Shown: positions 23,107 through 36,100, counted from the stretch's first letter. The stretch is 58,017 bases of DNA from Welwitschia mirabilis (GCA_051453625.1 JBOZIK010000001.1:113731113-113789129); one strand, 5' to 3'. A program made the numbers and translations. Notes: a model not told the origin generated them from the letters alone.

Positions 23107-24600
23107 GAATCACAATTGCTAGATCTTATTACTTTATGAGTTAAAAGATGAGAATTATAGGCAGAATTTAGAGAGGAGTCATTAAGGAAAAAAAGGTTGA
23201 CCATTACAAGACTTTGAAAAACATCATTAAGAGGCAAAGGTCTATTATTAGTAAAATGATAGACAAAAAAACAAGGATGCAAACACACTGCATTTAAAAA
23301 ATACTACATCATAATAATTGTAGTAGATCATGATTTGCATACAAAGTAAAAAGACATAATTATAGAGACAAGACAAGAATTCATTAGGATGCAAAAAAAA
23401 AAAAAAACTCAAAATGCAAGAAAGTATACATTTAAAGAAAAGCCATACCAAAACACAGTGAAGGCATTGAGAACTTTGAAGAAATAAAAAGGAACACATT
23501 CATTCATATTTAGATCACTGTGTAGTAGTTCAATATCATTTCCATTACTGCTAGAACTTTTTCCTTGTAGGTATCATACCATCTTAGAGGGCCACATCTT
23601 TATCATACAAATTAGTGATGAGGAGTCAATATTATAACATTGTCAGAAATACATAGAAATTTATAAAGTTTAGTGATTTTAAGTTTTAATATTTCCTCTT
23701 CTTTTTCTTATACGAGAAGCTCCACAAAACATAAAATGATAGAAAAATTATCCTAAAACTTTTTAAGATATTTAAAATTGAATTTTCATTAAAAATCACT
23801 CTTGAAAATTGGAAAATCAATTAGTTTTCATTTCCATGTTTTAGAAGTTTTATCTAAAGAATCATTTTCATTCTCTTTTCTTTTCATTCTATTAATGTTA
23901 CTCAAGATTAATCTATTCATAATTTACAAATTTAAAAAGTACCTTTGGATTTGTAAATTTTATTTTTCTTAGTTTATCATCTTTAGTGATGTTTATAGAA
24001 GAAAAGAGGAAATAAAACATTCTTATTTTTAGTTAAGAAAAATAGTATTTATTTTTTTATATTTTTCATAATTTTGTGGGACATGGAACTTAAAAGATAT
24101 ATTAGGCCTTAGTTTTCTAGGGCAAAAAGAGAGAAAATAAAATCTTTTTATTTTATTATTATTTAGTTTTCTATTCAATATTTTACCTTGTGCAATTTTC
24201 TAAAGATTTTAGGTTAATTGTATACCCTCATAATAATTATATCTTTTATGTAAAATTTGAAAGCATTTTTGTTGTTAAGGTTACATTTTAATTTTCTAGC
24301 ACAAAAAAGAGGACACATATAAACTTCTTCTCTTTCAAAATAATAATCAAATATTTTTAGGTTATGAAGCTTAGTAGCAATAGTTTTTAGCACTAAAAGG
24401 AACTGTACCAAATAAAACATCATCCAACAAATTAAAAACATAAATTAAATGTTACAAAAAATAATCATAACAGGTTTTGGAACTAGAATAAGGGGCTTTC
24501 TATATCCTTGTAAACATTGAATACTATATGCCCTTAAGCATGTGACCTGGGCTTTTCTATCTTTTTTGAGGAAGAGTATGGGAATCTCATCCAACAACAT
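23107..24600. other. Unassigned AT-rich DNA
   Basis: Nothing recognisable on either strand. Short open frames (23052-23288 and 23248-23499 minus, 24214-24441 minus) are hydrophobic low-complexity translations of T-rich DNA. Confidence 0.4.
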
Positions 24601-26689
24601 TTATCAAATCTTTCATTAGGTTAATTCCATTTGATCCTTGAATACAAATATTTTTGAGAATCATTATTAGGTAATCTAGGTTTAAGAACAAGATAATTAA
24701 CTACTAAAAGACTTGGTTCAAATTTGAACACAATGGCAAAAAATCATAACCAAAATAAAGGACATAAAAGTGAAGAATAAAAGCTAGATCAAAGAGAATC
24801 CCACATGCATCTATCAAAGACATAGTTGAAAAAAACTCCCTAGTGCAAAAGAAATTTGAATTCCATATCTTTATACTTCCAAATAAAAATAGATAACAAA
24901 CAATCCAACCACCATAAAAAAATAAGTAAAAGCCTAAAAATAATAAGCTCATTAATGATGAACTCTTTGCCTACTCTACCCCAGATGAAAAGACAAGTAG
25001 AAATAAGAAATCTTAAATATAAATTACTAAGTTTACCATGCTTTGGAAAGCCATTAATGACATTAAGAAATATTTACAAAAAAATTTCCTAAATAATGAT
25101 TTTGATGATACACTAATCAGTCCCTCTATGCCTCACAAGATTATATCTCCTAGTGAAATGCTTGAATTTGAAAAGAATACTAGAGTAGAAGATCCTATTA
25201 TAGATGTAAAAAATTTCAACCATACTTGTCATATGTACAACCTAGATCATAATCCATCTTATCACCTATTTTTTCAACCATTGAAAAAGACATGCACTTG
25301 AGTGATATCATAGGATACTCATAAATTTAATTATAAATCTAAAATAACTTCTTGATATGTTTGTCTAACATTACTTGATTAATTTCTCAAAATAAATGAA
25401 TCTTAATCAATATATCAAAATGAATTATGCTTAATACCCTTACTAGTATGTGATAAAATTGATTAAGATAATATAAGAGTACAAATAATGGTGGAGAGTC
25501 ACTATATTGCAACTAGAAAATTCCATAATAGATTCACTACATTGCAACTAGAAACTTTCATCATAGATTTTAACATGGTATAATTTTTTTTCCAAGTCAT
25601 GCATTTCCTATGTTTTTGAACATTTAAGGATGTAATGATTTGAAACATTTTATAAGCTATCACATTATCAAAAAGAATCAAAATCATAGGAAGGGAAAAA
25701 GAGGCAATAAAATATGGAAATTTATTCCAAGGTGATTCATCAAAGAAGGATAACAACAAGAACAAGGGAGTTAATCCTAAGAATGTTGATATCATTATCA
25801 ATCTTTTCAAGTGTTTTACTCATATAAATTAATAAGTAATCTAGTAGTATCACTAATAGAATCTTAGAATTCTACTCATTCATGGATCTTTTCTTTTCAA
25901 CTAATCATTGGTTAACCATACTATCCACCTCCTTAGTAAATGTAAAATACAAGACCCCAAATTCAACAACACATATTTGCAACACAATCCTAGGATCAAA
26001 GTAGGAATGAAAATCAAACTCTAGTTATGAAGCTTAGGAGAAATTTTATGAAATTACCCATTAAAATGAATTATATACTTTTAGTCTTAACACCAAATGG
26101 GATAATTGAATTACCTTCCATCAAATCAAAATATCTTAGTATCCAAAAGCCAAAATGATATGATGAATCAAATACTATGAGTATGATAGAGTGGGAACAT
26201 CATATAATATATTGTTTGAGCTTGAAACATATAGTTCAAGATATGAAAGAAATGAAATGAAACATCAACCTTAACACTATTATTGACCTTGATAATGAAA
26301 AATTGAAAATTTATAAAAGCTCTTTTTCTTCTTAATATTTTATATCTCAATCATCACATAATGAAATAATTCATAATGTTGATATTCCTCATACAATCTG
26401 GGCATTTAACCAAATAATAAGTCTTTCAAGAAAACAAGAAAAAACTAGAACTATTAGTCCAACTAGATCAAGAAAGATCTCATGATATCCCTCAAGCTCA
26501 TGTAAGTTTATAGTCACATGTCTTATAAGTGAAGGAAGCATATTATTGCCTTGCTTTATTGATTGAAAACTTTGAGCCTCATATGCAAGATTTGAAAGAG
26601 TATGTAAAGAATGTTTAAGCCTAAAATTACCCTCAAAACTAGATCCCATACTTGAAAGTAGGCAAGCATCAAAAAGAGTTAAGAAGATG

Positions 26690-27070
26690 AAGGAATGATT
26701 CAATTTCAATCTAAATACATTTTTTGTACTCCTCAAAAGATGATTATATTAGAACTACCATACATATTGGTGAACAATGGACCTACCAAAATAAGTATAT
26801 ATTTTATGAATCATGGGAATGAGTTAAATGTACTTGGTATAACTTATCTTAATAATGTTAACATACAACATATTTTGGATTCAAAGAAGAGTGTAACAAT
26901 TAGGATTTTTAATGATCATGAAGATAAATCAAGAGGAGTAATCACTTTACTTGTTGAAGTAGCTTAAAAAGTAAAACACATAGCATTCCATATAATTAGT
27001 AATATGTGATAGCCTTTAATTTACTATGAGATCATCATTGGATCATGGAAATAAAGGTGGTTATATCATT
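26690..27070 (+). pseudogene. Element I retropepsin-like protease
   Basis: The aspartic protease would cleave the Gag-Pol polyprotein. The frame starting at 26695 reads 'GNELNVLGITYLNN' near 26818, 'SKKSVTIRIFNDHEDKSRG' near 26880 and 'ITLLVEVA' near 26941; past a stop it continues with 'KVKHIAFHIIS' and 'PLIYYEIIIGSW'. This order matches the C-terminal two thirds of plant Ty3/gypsy proteases, in which a serine-rich turn is followed by an 'R-F-D' strand and a 'Y-x-x-x-L-G-R' end. The N-terminal catalytic Asp-Ser/Thr-Gly is not visible. The protein is not functional. Confidence 0.6.
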
Positions 27071-28484
27071 ACTCTTGCAAAATCTATAATGTTTTGGCTC
27101 AGAGCCTTAGTGCCACTTAAAAGAAAGCATATAGCATAAAACCATCTCAATTGTCTTCTTTATTAATGCCTCTTATATCATAAAAGACAATCATTTCATT
27201 TTTGCATTTTGAACATGATCAATAAACCTTATAAGATGAGGATGTCACAAATTCTTAATACCTATATCTTGGATTCAGGTCATATTTCCTTCCTCCAAAA
27301 TGTTTTTTCCATTAGCCATTGATAGTTTCCTATAAAAGGAAATAAAATAAAACAAACAAGAAAATTCAATCTTTAAAGGAAAAAAGAGGAAATAATAACA
27401 TTTTCATTTAATCATTCACTGCATTCATTTTGCATAATAAAATTTATCATGTATATGCTCTTTTACCTTTTTCATATAATAGCATGATTTTTATTGCAAG
27501 TATTACATAGATTCACTATGTGTATTTGCATTTTTATAAATTATTTCTAATGCACAAACATCATAAGATATGTAAGATTATCCTCAGATCACATATTAAC
27601 ATGATCTAGATGATTGTAGAATGTAATTATACTATCACCAACATATACATATAGTATAACACTTTCACTATTCCATTTGATGTTAGCATTACATTCCATG
27701 TATTTATCATTTCCTTTACTTTATCACTATTTGCCTAGCATTTTCCCTCTAATTTTACCCTTCATTTATCCCCATTATGCATCTCAGATCATCCTGATAC
27801 ATTTCTATTACATGCTAAACATTATTTTATGTTTAGTTCATATATTCCCTATTTACCATCATTCCCTATTCTTTATTACTCCCTTTACCCCATTTAATTC
27901 ATATTCATTGTTTTATCCTAGTCTCATTTTCAATATATTCTTAGTTATATTTTGTTTTATTCTAAAAAAGAAAAAGAAGAAAAAATGAAAACAAAAAGGA
28001 AAAATTGCAACTATGTAAAAGCCCAAAAGGAAACATGTCTATACTTCTATAAGGTTGTTATAAGTCACAATACTTTTTAGCATTTTAGCATTTTGTACAA
28101 GATGCCACAATTTGTTTCTATTACTTATTCAATTATTTTTACTTAGTTTTGATTATTGTATTTAGCATGAGATGTGTACATATTTCACTTTACCTTATTT
28201 TCCCATGTTCTGTTATGTTCTTCTCCATCCATTCCATTTTATCATTGGTGAGTTTTCCTTGATTATTTCATGTCATTTTCTAATCATGACATCATTTTTA
28301 ACTATATCCCCTTTATTATTATTATTTCATGATTATTTTACCCCTCCTTATCTCATCTAATCATGTTTATTTACCTTGTGTTTCTTCAAATGTTATCATT
28401 GCATTTTTACTACTATTCATGTATTCTCATTTCACATCAACATCTATCTTATGTTGACTACATTTCACATTACATTTTCATTGC

Positions 28485-28489
28485 ACTAC
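28485..28489. repeat. Target-site duplication of element A-C, left copy
   Basis: ACTAC, against ATTAC at 40360-40364: one C-to-T difference. The match, together with PPT and PBS on the correct inner sides, makes the two LTRs ends of a single insertion. A one-base shift (CTACT against TTACT) fits equally well. Confidence 0.6.
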
Positions 28490-29559
28490 TATTGTGGTAT
28501 GTATTTGTGAAAATGTTTATACTAAAGAAGATCCTATCATTCACAAATAAAATAGATATTTTACACAATATAATATACTAATATAGTTGGGAGTGAACCT
28601 GAATGTTGTCTCTCATTGAAGACTTATGAGAGGAGAATAAGAATTGATTTTCATAAAAATTATATAAATGAACTTAAAGAACAATGCCAAAATAAAGATA
28701 CAATGTAAATGCAAATGCAAATAAATCTAAATGCAATGCAAAATAAAGCTAAACCACTTTTCTTATAGCCTTGATAAAGGTTATCCTTCAGATCTATATC
28801 ACTAATGAAATTGTCACCAGATCACGGGGCACATAAACCCTAAGGGACATCTAACAAATCTAAAGTGCAATAATAAAAACAAAGATTTATATTAAAAGGA
28901 ACCAAATATTTGGATTACAAAATAGTTGAGCCTCAATGGAGGATGCACAGAGCTCCACCAAGAAAATGTCTTTCTGTAGCTCTTGACGTGGATCTCCCAC
29001 TCTTCAATCTCCTATCATAAGAATTTTTAGTATATCAAAGATAGAGAGGAGAGTTAAAGGAGGGGTTTTATTTATAAGATTACACAAAAAAACTATTACA
29101 CAAAAGGCACTCAAAAAAACACTTCATTATAGAAAAGAAACAAATGAAATGGTTAAAGGTTAGCTAACAAAGTCAGTTATAGTATTATCTTGGATATTGT
29201 CCAAATGGAAAAGGGGATGATGACTTATTATAAAAGATTACTAAGCATGATGACTTAGCAGTTCACATCAGCATCCAATATTATCATTATCCTATTAGTT
29301 GTAAGGACAATATAGGGGACGATGGCCTTCTTTATTCATTGTAGTGAGGAGAAACTAGCCTTTTCTGTTAGTAATCTTCCTCTAAAGCTATGTGTATTAG
29401 AATGTACTGTAAATGCCTCAAATTATGCTAAGAATTATAATTTTCCAAGATCTTCTATTATTTCTCCAAAATTCTTAGAATTACATCTAAACCTATGTAA
29501 ATGTCCTATAAAATAGCTTATAAGACCCCATCAAATACCTACAAATTGATAGTGCATCA
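28490..29559 (-). repeat. 3' LTR of element A-C
   Basis: About 1.07 kb, a direct copy of 39352-40359 with extensive identity, for example 'gaaaatgtttatact' at the left and 'attgatagtgcatca' at the right. On the minus strand it begins TGATGCACTATCAA. It contains two copies of the dyad motif described separately (about 29183 and 29278). Confidence 0.85.
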
Positions 29560-29561
29560 TA

Positions 29562-29572
29562 GCCTCTCACTT
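29562..29572 (-). other. Polypurine tract of element A-C
   Basis: Minus-strand AAGTGAGAGGC just before the LTR start. The matching positions in elements D and F read TTAGGGGAC and ATAGGGGGC, so it is a slightly decayed PPT. Confidence 0.6.
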
Positions 29573-30130
29573 AGCCTTTGTCAGTCTTGATAAAATTCAA
29601 GTGAAAAACAATAAATGTGAGACAATTTTTCTTATAAAAAGTTAATATAGAAATTATAAAATAAGATCATAAAATACATCACATAGAAAAATAACATGTA
29701 ATGCATACTATGTATGGATTAAATTTTTTTTAAAATTATGTCTTATCAAAGCTCTAAAATAACTCAAAAAATTATAAAAATAAGTCATTAAAATGGGTCC
29801 TACACTCCTAAGAAAATTAATACGTCCTATATTAGTTAATAAAGCAAAGAAAATAGATGAGAGTGAGAAGGTAGATGATGGATGTTTTGAATTTGGACAT
29901 CTTCTGAAATGAAGTGCAAAGCTAAGTATAAAAATGTCAGATTTGAAAAATACAGATGTATGAAATAATCTAACAAGTAAAGAAAATATTCCATTAAAAA
30001 AAATGATTATGAGCAATGTTAAGAAGTCTAAAATACTAAAAATAAACATCACAACATAATTAAGAAAATTTAACTCTTTATTAAAAACTGAGTAAGAAAA
30101 GCATTAACAACACAAAGTGATGAAAATGAC
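29573..30130 (-). other. 3' region of element A-C
   Basis: Non-coding in appearance. The first 60 bp resemble 44930-44990 of element D ('gcctttgtcagtc' against 'gccttgttagtccc'), which supports its being the 3' untranslated part of an Athila-like element. The open frame 29708-30052 (minus) shows no known domain. Confidence 0.45.
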
Positions 30131-32098
30131 ATAACTCCTCCTACCCATAAGGCTTTAACATCATAAAATGATAAAAATGATGAGGAAGAGGACATATAAA
30201 TCTTATAAAACCACTCTTTCCCTTCTTCATTAAGTGACAAAAAGAAAGAACCTTCATAAAAGAAACCTGCTATCCTATGGCTTGATAGGCTTAACATAAA
30301 TCCTTTTTTTTAATGATTATTTAAAAGCCTTCATATAAAATGTTAGTATTAACTTTCCATTTTGGAAACTTTACAAGAAAATTCAAAATATTATAAGATA
30401 TGAAAATAATTAATAAAAAAAATAAAAATAAACTATCTCTAGTAAAGTCTTCCTACCTCAATCCATTAGGTAATTTATTCTATCAAAAAGTTTTAAAGTT
30501 TAGTGATCTAAGGGAAATAACTATAAGTATCACTTTAGAAGAAAACTATAGGATTAAGAAAGTTTTTATAGATATTGGAGCTAGTGTAAACATCATGCCC
30601 TTACACATCTGTCAAAGACTTTGTTTAGAAGAAAGAGTAGATACTACATGGATTACCTTAGGATTAGCTAATACTTCTATGAAGAAACCATTAGGTATGA
30701 TTAAAGACTTTGTCATTCAAATAAAAGAAGCTTTATATCACATTGATGTTGTTGTTTTAGAAGTTGAGTACTAAGGTAAATATCCATTACTTCTAGGTAG
30801 AGCTTTTTTCATAATAGCTCATTGTATCATAGATATAAAATTGGATTGATGAAGTGTCATTTTGGAAATAATTAATTTTCATTAAGAGTTTTTGATGTGG
30901 TTAAAAAAGATTTAGGTAATGATTTGAGTGTGGAGGAAGACATTAGAATAACTCTATTTTTATAGCACCATCCACTTAAGAAAATATGATCCATGCTTTA
31001 TAAACCAATCCTATTTGATAATAAATCAGAAATAGACTACCTATATGTTTTTAATGATCAACATGATTTTGATCATATGACAACTGAGTTTTCTGATCTA
31101 GAGAGTAGAGAGTCTAAGTTTGTCAATTGTGTAGAAGTTTAAGAATTTAGTAGACCTAATATTTCTTATTTTGAGGATGGTCATTCACTATTAACATCTA
31201 GACAACAATCTAAAATGGCAGCCTATTATCCTGAAAATTTTTCAAAAACTAAAAATCTGAGCTTAAACCTGAACATGAAATCTTTAGATAGTGAACTGAA
31301 ATACATTTTCCTAAATAGTAACCTGAATAAACTCTTGATTATCAATAAAAACCTTACCCTCAATATGAATCGAGTCTTATCTCTCTTTTATAATCTAAAG
31401 TAAATGTGTTTGCTTGGTCCCATAATGATTTAAAAGCCATATCCACTTCCATTATGTAACATAAAATTTACCTTAAAAAAAAAACACTAAACCTATGAGG
31501 CAACCTTAACATAGACTAAATCTAACCCTTAAATAAATTATACAAGATGAAATCATAAAATTAATAGATGCTAAGATCATTTACTCCATTTCTAATACTA
31601 AGTGGATTAACCCCTTGATGGTAGTTTTAAAAAACAGTGGAAAATGGCAAATGTGCATAGAATTTTAAAAACTAAATAAGGTAACTAAAAAAGAATACTA
31701 TCCTTTACCTTTTCTTAATTATATTCTTGATAGGATATAGGGTCATGATTTTTACTATCTCCTTGATGGTTATAGCAATTACAACTAGGTTTGCCTTACT
31801 AGTGAAGACCAAGCCAAAACCACTTTTACTTTTTCTTTTGGTACTTTCACTTTTAGATGCATGAATTTTAGATTTTGTAATGCTTCCAGTACTTTTTAGT
31901 ATGCTATGATAGGTATCTTTTCTGATATTTTTAAATATTCTATTGATATTTTTATGAATGACTTCTCTATTTATGTTGAAACTTTTGAATAAATCTTAGA
32001 TCATTTAGATAAAATCTTAGACCATTGCATTTCGAGTGGTCTCCATTTGAGTTGGGAAAAGAGTCTATTTCTTATAAAAAATGGCATTGATTTAGGTC
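30130..32098 (+). repeat. Plus-strand arm of an inverted duplication (gag end, protease, RT)
   Basis: This arm is the inverted copy of 32498-34460. Matching landmarks include 'gctatcctatggcttgat' near 30270 and its complement near 34300, and 'aaatggcattgattta' at about 32076 with its complement near 32500. It carries the end of gag, protease and RT in sense orientation. Divergence between the arms is clear, so they are not a recent assembly duplicate. Confidence 0.85.
30400..30774 (+). pseudogene. Athila-like retropepsin, still open (124 codons)
   Basis: An aspartic protease domain of the Athila/Tat type. 'FIDIGASVNIMPLHICQRL' at 30561-30617 contains the active-site D-I-G-A, followed by 'WITLGLANTSMKKPLGMI' and 'IDVVVLEVEY'. 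After the stop, 'YPLLLGRAFF' near 30781-30810 completes the conserved LGRPF block, so the frame was once longer. It is the only protease here with an uninterrupted core. It lies in the plus arm of the inverted duplication and keeps no promoter, LTR or complete polyprotein. Confidence 0.85.
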
Positions 32099-32140
32099 AC
32101 ATATCTTAAAAAAAGGGATTAGGATGGGTGCTTCTAAAGA
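31590..32140 (+). pseudogene. Athila-like RT, plus arm
   Basis: The translation shows 'NSGKWQMCIEF' near 31633, 'LNKVTKKEYYPLPFLNYILD' near 31672, 'TSEDQAKTTFTFSFGTFTF' near 31798, and 'SGLHLSWEKSLFLIKNGIDL' near 32035. The catalytic box at 31951-31962 reads F-M-N-D where the family has an aspartate: a GAT-to-AAT transition has removed one catalytic Asp. Single stops occur at Trp, Gln or Gly positions. An open frame in 31215-31403 upstream is part of the same decayed polyprotein. Confidence 0.9.
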
Positions 32141-32160
32141 AATTTCTATAATTCTTAGGA

Positions 32161-32497
32161 TGAAAACACACAATCTCAATGATAATTTACAACATTCTGA
32201 ACAAATATGAACACTTTACATTTCTAAAGATAAATTCCTATAAACATTGAGAATGATGTAATAAATGAAGGATTATTATTAGTACATCATTCACCTAATC
32301 ATTCAGAAAACTATATAGATGATCATGTCAACTAGATACTGAATATAGTCTGTTTGGTAGCTGATGTAGATTGATTATGATGTGGTATCGTCTTTCCTAT
32401 CATCTAGATGACTAGCGGGATGACACTATTGTAATGTCTATACTAAACATTACCTAACTTCTATCACTTGTAATTTTTGTTTTTCTTCACGTAGCTT
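32161..32497 (+). repeat. Plus-oriented LTR fragment at the centre of the inverted duplication
   Basis: This 337-bp spacer is the inverted copy of about 37073-37409, the first third of element B's LTR. 'TGATAATTTA', 'ACTTTACATTTCTAA', 'AATGAAGGATTATTA' and 'AACTTCTATCACTTGT' recur in order. The LTR start therefore follows the truncated plus-arm RT directly, and the fragment's other end joins the minus-arm RT at 32498. Confidence 0.8.
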
Positions 32498-32499
32498 AA

Positions 32500-33060
32500 A
32501 TCAATGCCATTTTCTATAAGAAATAGACTTTTTTCCCAACTCAAGTGGAGGTCACTAGAAATGCAATGGTCTGAGACTTTCTCTAAATGATTGAAGATTT
32601 ATCCAAAAGTTTTAATATAAATAGAGAAGCCATCCATAAAAATCTCAATAGAATCTTTAAGCATATCAGAAAAGATACCAATAGCACATTGAAAAGTATA
32701 CAGAGCATTACAAAGTTCAAAAGATATGCATCTGAAGGCAAAAGTACCAAAAGGAAAAGTAAAAGTGGTTTTGACTTGTTCTTCACTAGCAATTCAAATA
32801 TAGTTGTAAATGCTATAATCATCAAGGAGATAATAAAAAGCATAACCCTATATCCTCTCAAGAATCTAATTAAAAAAAGGCAAAGAATAGTGCTCTTTTT
32901 TTGTTACCTTATTTAATTTTCGAAAGTATATGCACATTTGCCATTTCCACTCTTTTTTAAAACTACTCTCAAGGGGTTAATCCATTCAGTATCAATAATG
33001 GAGTAAATGATTCTAGCATCCATTAATTTTATGATTTCATCTTTTACGATTTATTTAAAA
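32500..33060 (-). pseudogene. Element B reverse transcriptase
   Basis: The same RT segment as in the plus arm, on the minus strand and in several frames. The landmark blocks (TTFTF, KSGKW-type, DYYPLPF-type) lie in the mirrored order between about 32780 and 32980, ending at the palindrome centre. The RT is truncated there, so RNase H and integrase of element B are missing. Confidence 0.75.
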
Positions 33061-33789
33061 GTTAAATTGAGTCTATATTGGGGTTACCTCATAGGTTTAG
33101 TGTTTTTTTTAAGGTAGATTTTATGTTGCATAAAGGAAGTGGATATGGCTTTCAAATCATTATGAGTCCAAGTAAACACATTTATCTTAGATTACAGAAG
33201 AGAGATAAGACTTGATTCTTATTAAGGGATAAGGTTTTTGTTGATAATTAAGGTTTATTTAGGTCTTTATTTCGGAAAATGTATTTCAGTCCACTGTCTA
33301 AAGATTTCAGATTTAGGTTTAAGCTCAGATTTTTAGTTTCTAAAAAATTTTTAGGATAATAGACTGCCATTTCAGATTATTGTCTAGACATTAGTGTTGA
33401 ATGATCACCCCCAAAATAAGAAATCTTAGGTCTACTAAATTATTAAACTTCTACATAATTAAAAGAATTATATTCTTTACTCTCCAGATTAGAAAACTCA
33501 GTTGTTATATGGTTAAAATCATGTTGATCATCAAAAACATATAGGTAGTCTACTTCTGATTTATTATCAAACAGGGTTGTTTTATGAAGCAGGGATCAGG
33601 TTTCCTTAAGTGGATGATGCTGTAAAAATAGAGTTGGCCTAATGTCTTCTTCCACACTCAAATCATTGCCTAAATCTTTTTTAGCTATATCAAAAACTCT
33701 TAATGAAAATTGTTTATTCCAAAAATGACACTTCATTAATTTGGTTCTTGTATCTATGATACAACAAGCTATTGCATAGAAATCTCTAC

Positions 33790-34180
33790 CAAGAAATAAG
33801 GGATATTCACCTTAGTACTCAACTTTTAAAACAATAACATTAATATGATAGAAAGATTCTTCTATTTAAATGACTAAGTTCTTAATCATACCTAATGATT
33901 TATTCATAGAAGTATCAACTAACTCTAAGGTAATTCATGTAGTTTCTACTCTTTCTTCTAAACTGAGTCTTTGATAGATGTATACGGACATGACATTTAC
34001 ACTAGCTCTAATATCTATCAAGACTTTCTTAATCCTATAGTTTTCTTATAAAGTAATACCAATAGTTATTTCCTTTAGATCTTTAAACTTTAGACATTTT
34101 TAGTGAATCAAATTACCTAATGGATTAAGCTAGGAAGACTTTACTAGGGATAGTTTATTTTTGCTTTTACTTATAAGTAT
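33790..34180 (-). pseudogene. Element B protease
   Basis: Minus-strand copy of the retropepsin at 30400-30774. The active-site D-I-R/G-A-S block maps to about 33990-34020, where complementary text 'ctagctctaatatctatc' gives D-I-R-A-S: the glycine of the catalytic triplet is now arginine. In-frame stops are present. Confidence 0.75.
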
Positions 34181-34679
34181 TTTCATAGCTTAGAATATTT
34201 TGGATTTTTTTGCAACAATTTCTAAAATGATAAGTTAATACTTACATTTAACATTAAGGCTCTTAAATAATCATAAAAAAAGGGTTTGTGTTAAGCCTAT
34301 CAAGCCATAGGATAGCAAGTTTCTTTTGTAAAGGGTATTCCTTTTTGTTACTTAATGAAGAAGGAAAAAAGGGGTTTTATAAGATTTTTATGTTCTCTTT
34401 CTTATCATTTTTGTCACTTTGTGATGTTAAATCCTCATCTAGTTTTACAAGATTTCTTTGGTTAGAAAGCATAGTTTGTTATAGGGTTCTTATAAGGTTT
34501 TCAATGTTGGTATTTATTTTTTCAATGTTTGAGTTAATATTTTCTTGTAATTTTCTCAACTCCTCAATGGAATTCTTAAGAGAATTACTATGGTTTTGGG
34601 AATTGAATGCGTTTGTTAAGTTGTTTGAGTTATTGAATTGAAAGTTTGATTTCTTAAAACTATTCTTAAAATGGTTTGT

Positions 34680-36100
34680 TTAAAAATTTCTAGAGTTAGG
34701 TTGTTCACTCATCTTATGTTAAAAGTTGTTATGATTTTGGACTTGTCTTTGATTTTGATTTTGATTGTAGTTTAAATATCTCTAGTTAAAGGCATAAATC
34801 TCCTTATAAATTTTATTTCTATAAGTTGAAAGTAAGGGACATTCTTTAGTAACATGATAACTATCTTTACACAAATCATAGGTAGGAACTACAACTTTGC
34901 TCTTCTTGGTTACCACCTTAGCATCAAGAATTATTTGAGTGTACTTTTCTAAGGTACAAGTGAAATCATTTATGAAATTAGTTGGTTTATTTTTGGATCT
35001 TATTTTATTTTTCTCTTGTTTTACCTTATTTAGATCTTTAATGATTTGGCTTATAGTTTAGTTTTCTCTAGGTGGGTGTTTAGGTCATGTTTGACTTAAT
35101 TCTATTAAATCTTCTAACACTTTCTAAACATTATTTAAGGTTTGGTTTAACAAGTTGCCTTCACATGAAAAATGTACAAGTTGCTTTGTGTAACTATTTA
35201 ATCCATTGTAAAAGTAGTCAACAAGTTCTACCTATGAAAAGGCATCTATAGTGTTTGAATGTAAAGCAATAAAGAATCTCTCATAGGCAGAAGCATAATA
35301 TTTATTAGGCATTTATTGAAAGTTAATGACTTCTTTCTTACATTTTTGGATAGTGGTTTCACTCATAAATCTCTTAATGAAGGCTTTCTGAACTTGACTT
35401 CAAGATTTTAAACTTTTGTAAGAAATCATTCTAAGCTATAATTTTGATTTATCTCTCAAAGTAATGGAAGATATAACCATGTATATTCTATCACTTATTC
35501 ATTTTTTATCATTTTTAGAAGTGAGGACTAACTATTCTATATAAATAATGTGTTGCAAGGGATCTTCATTGGGTTCACCACTAAAGGTAGGATATGCATT
35601 TAGGTTACAAAGTTTAACATCATCACTAGGAGATAAATCAAAAGGAGTTTGAATTTCACATTTATTATTTTCTATGAGATCTCAAAGGGTAAAATTAGAA
35701 TTGTAATAAGTAAGACTAATTGTAGGAATTCCAATGATAAGGGGTGGATTTGATAAGATAGGTTGCTTTTACTTTTAGATGAGGTAAAAATAGTAGCAAA
35801 ATCAAACTCTGTAGAAATGAAAGTAGAAATTGCAGAAAATTCAAAATCTTATGTACCTTTGCTATTTTTACCTGTTTTAGTTTCCAAATCTATCAAACCT
35901 TCTTTCATATTTTTAGTAATAAATAGCCACTCTTTGGTATTTTTATTTCTTATAAGATTTTACTATATAAGCTCAGTCTCAGATGAGTGTCATCCCTGTA
36001 GTTATTCAGATGATATTCTAAATAATAGAAAACACAAAAATCACAAAAAAAAATGTAGAAAACAAAAATAAAAGACTAACATAGATAGAAAACTTTGAAA
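34680..36100 (-). pseudogene. Element B gag
   Basis: Structural capsid/nucleocapsid protein remnant. On the minus strand, 'YERFFIALHSNTIDAFS' and 'VELVDYFYNGLNSYTKQLVH' (35290-35180) followed by 'GNLLNQTLNNV' match the plant gag block that precedes the 'EEA.E.LE' helix. A zinc knuckle lies at 34884-34843: 'YDLCKDSYHVTKEC', in which the first Cys has become Tyr. Stops are frequent. It is homologous to 37540-38900 and 50620-52000. Confidence 0.8.

Larger units (their letters stand above)
24600..28489 (+). mobile_element. Ty3/gypsy element I, left part
   Basis: This plus-strand element keeps a protease remnant at 26690-27070. It continues after the insertion of element A-C at 40360-40784, ending in a polypurine tract and the start of an LTR. 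RT and integrase are not recognisable between the protease and the insertion, so an internal deletion or complete decay is likely. 27400-28489 is pyrimidine-rich and would be the 3' region. The open frame at 27677-27988 there is low-complexity. The left end is arbitrary. Confidence 0.5.
32498..34460 (-). repeat. Minus-strand arm of the inverted duplication
   Basis: Inverted copy of 30130-32098, continuous with element B's gag, PBS and LTR to the right. The antisense open frames 32587-32916 and 34288-34641 (plus) and 32583-32861 (minus, shifted frame) lie inside it and are not genes. Confidence 0.85.

Noticed and set aside
24856-25301. Overlapping plus-strand frames that might be gag of element I
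   Set aside because: No gag landmark (capsid block or zinc knuckle) was seen; the text 'EDPIIDVKNFNHTC' was not convincing, so no coding call was made.
27677-27988. 103-codon plus-strand open frame
   Set aside because: Low-complexity translation of pyrimidine-rich 3' region of a retroelement, ending in a Lys run.
30070-34641. Two similar open frames starting MLSLSSHRIA (30070-30297 minus and 34288-34641 plus)
   Set aside because: They look like paralogous genes but are antisense to the gag end in the two arms of the inverted duplication; the similarity is explained by the palindrome.
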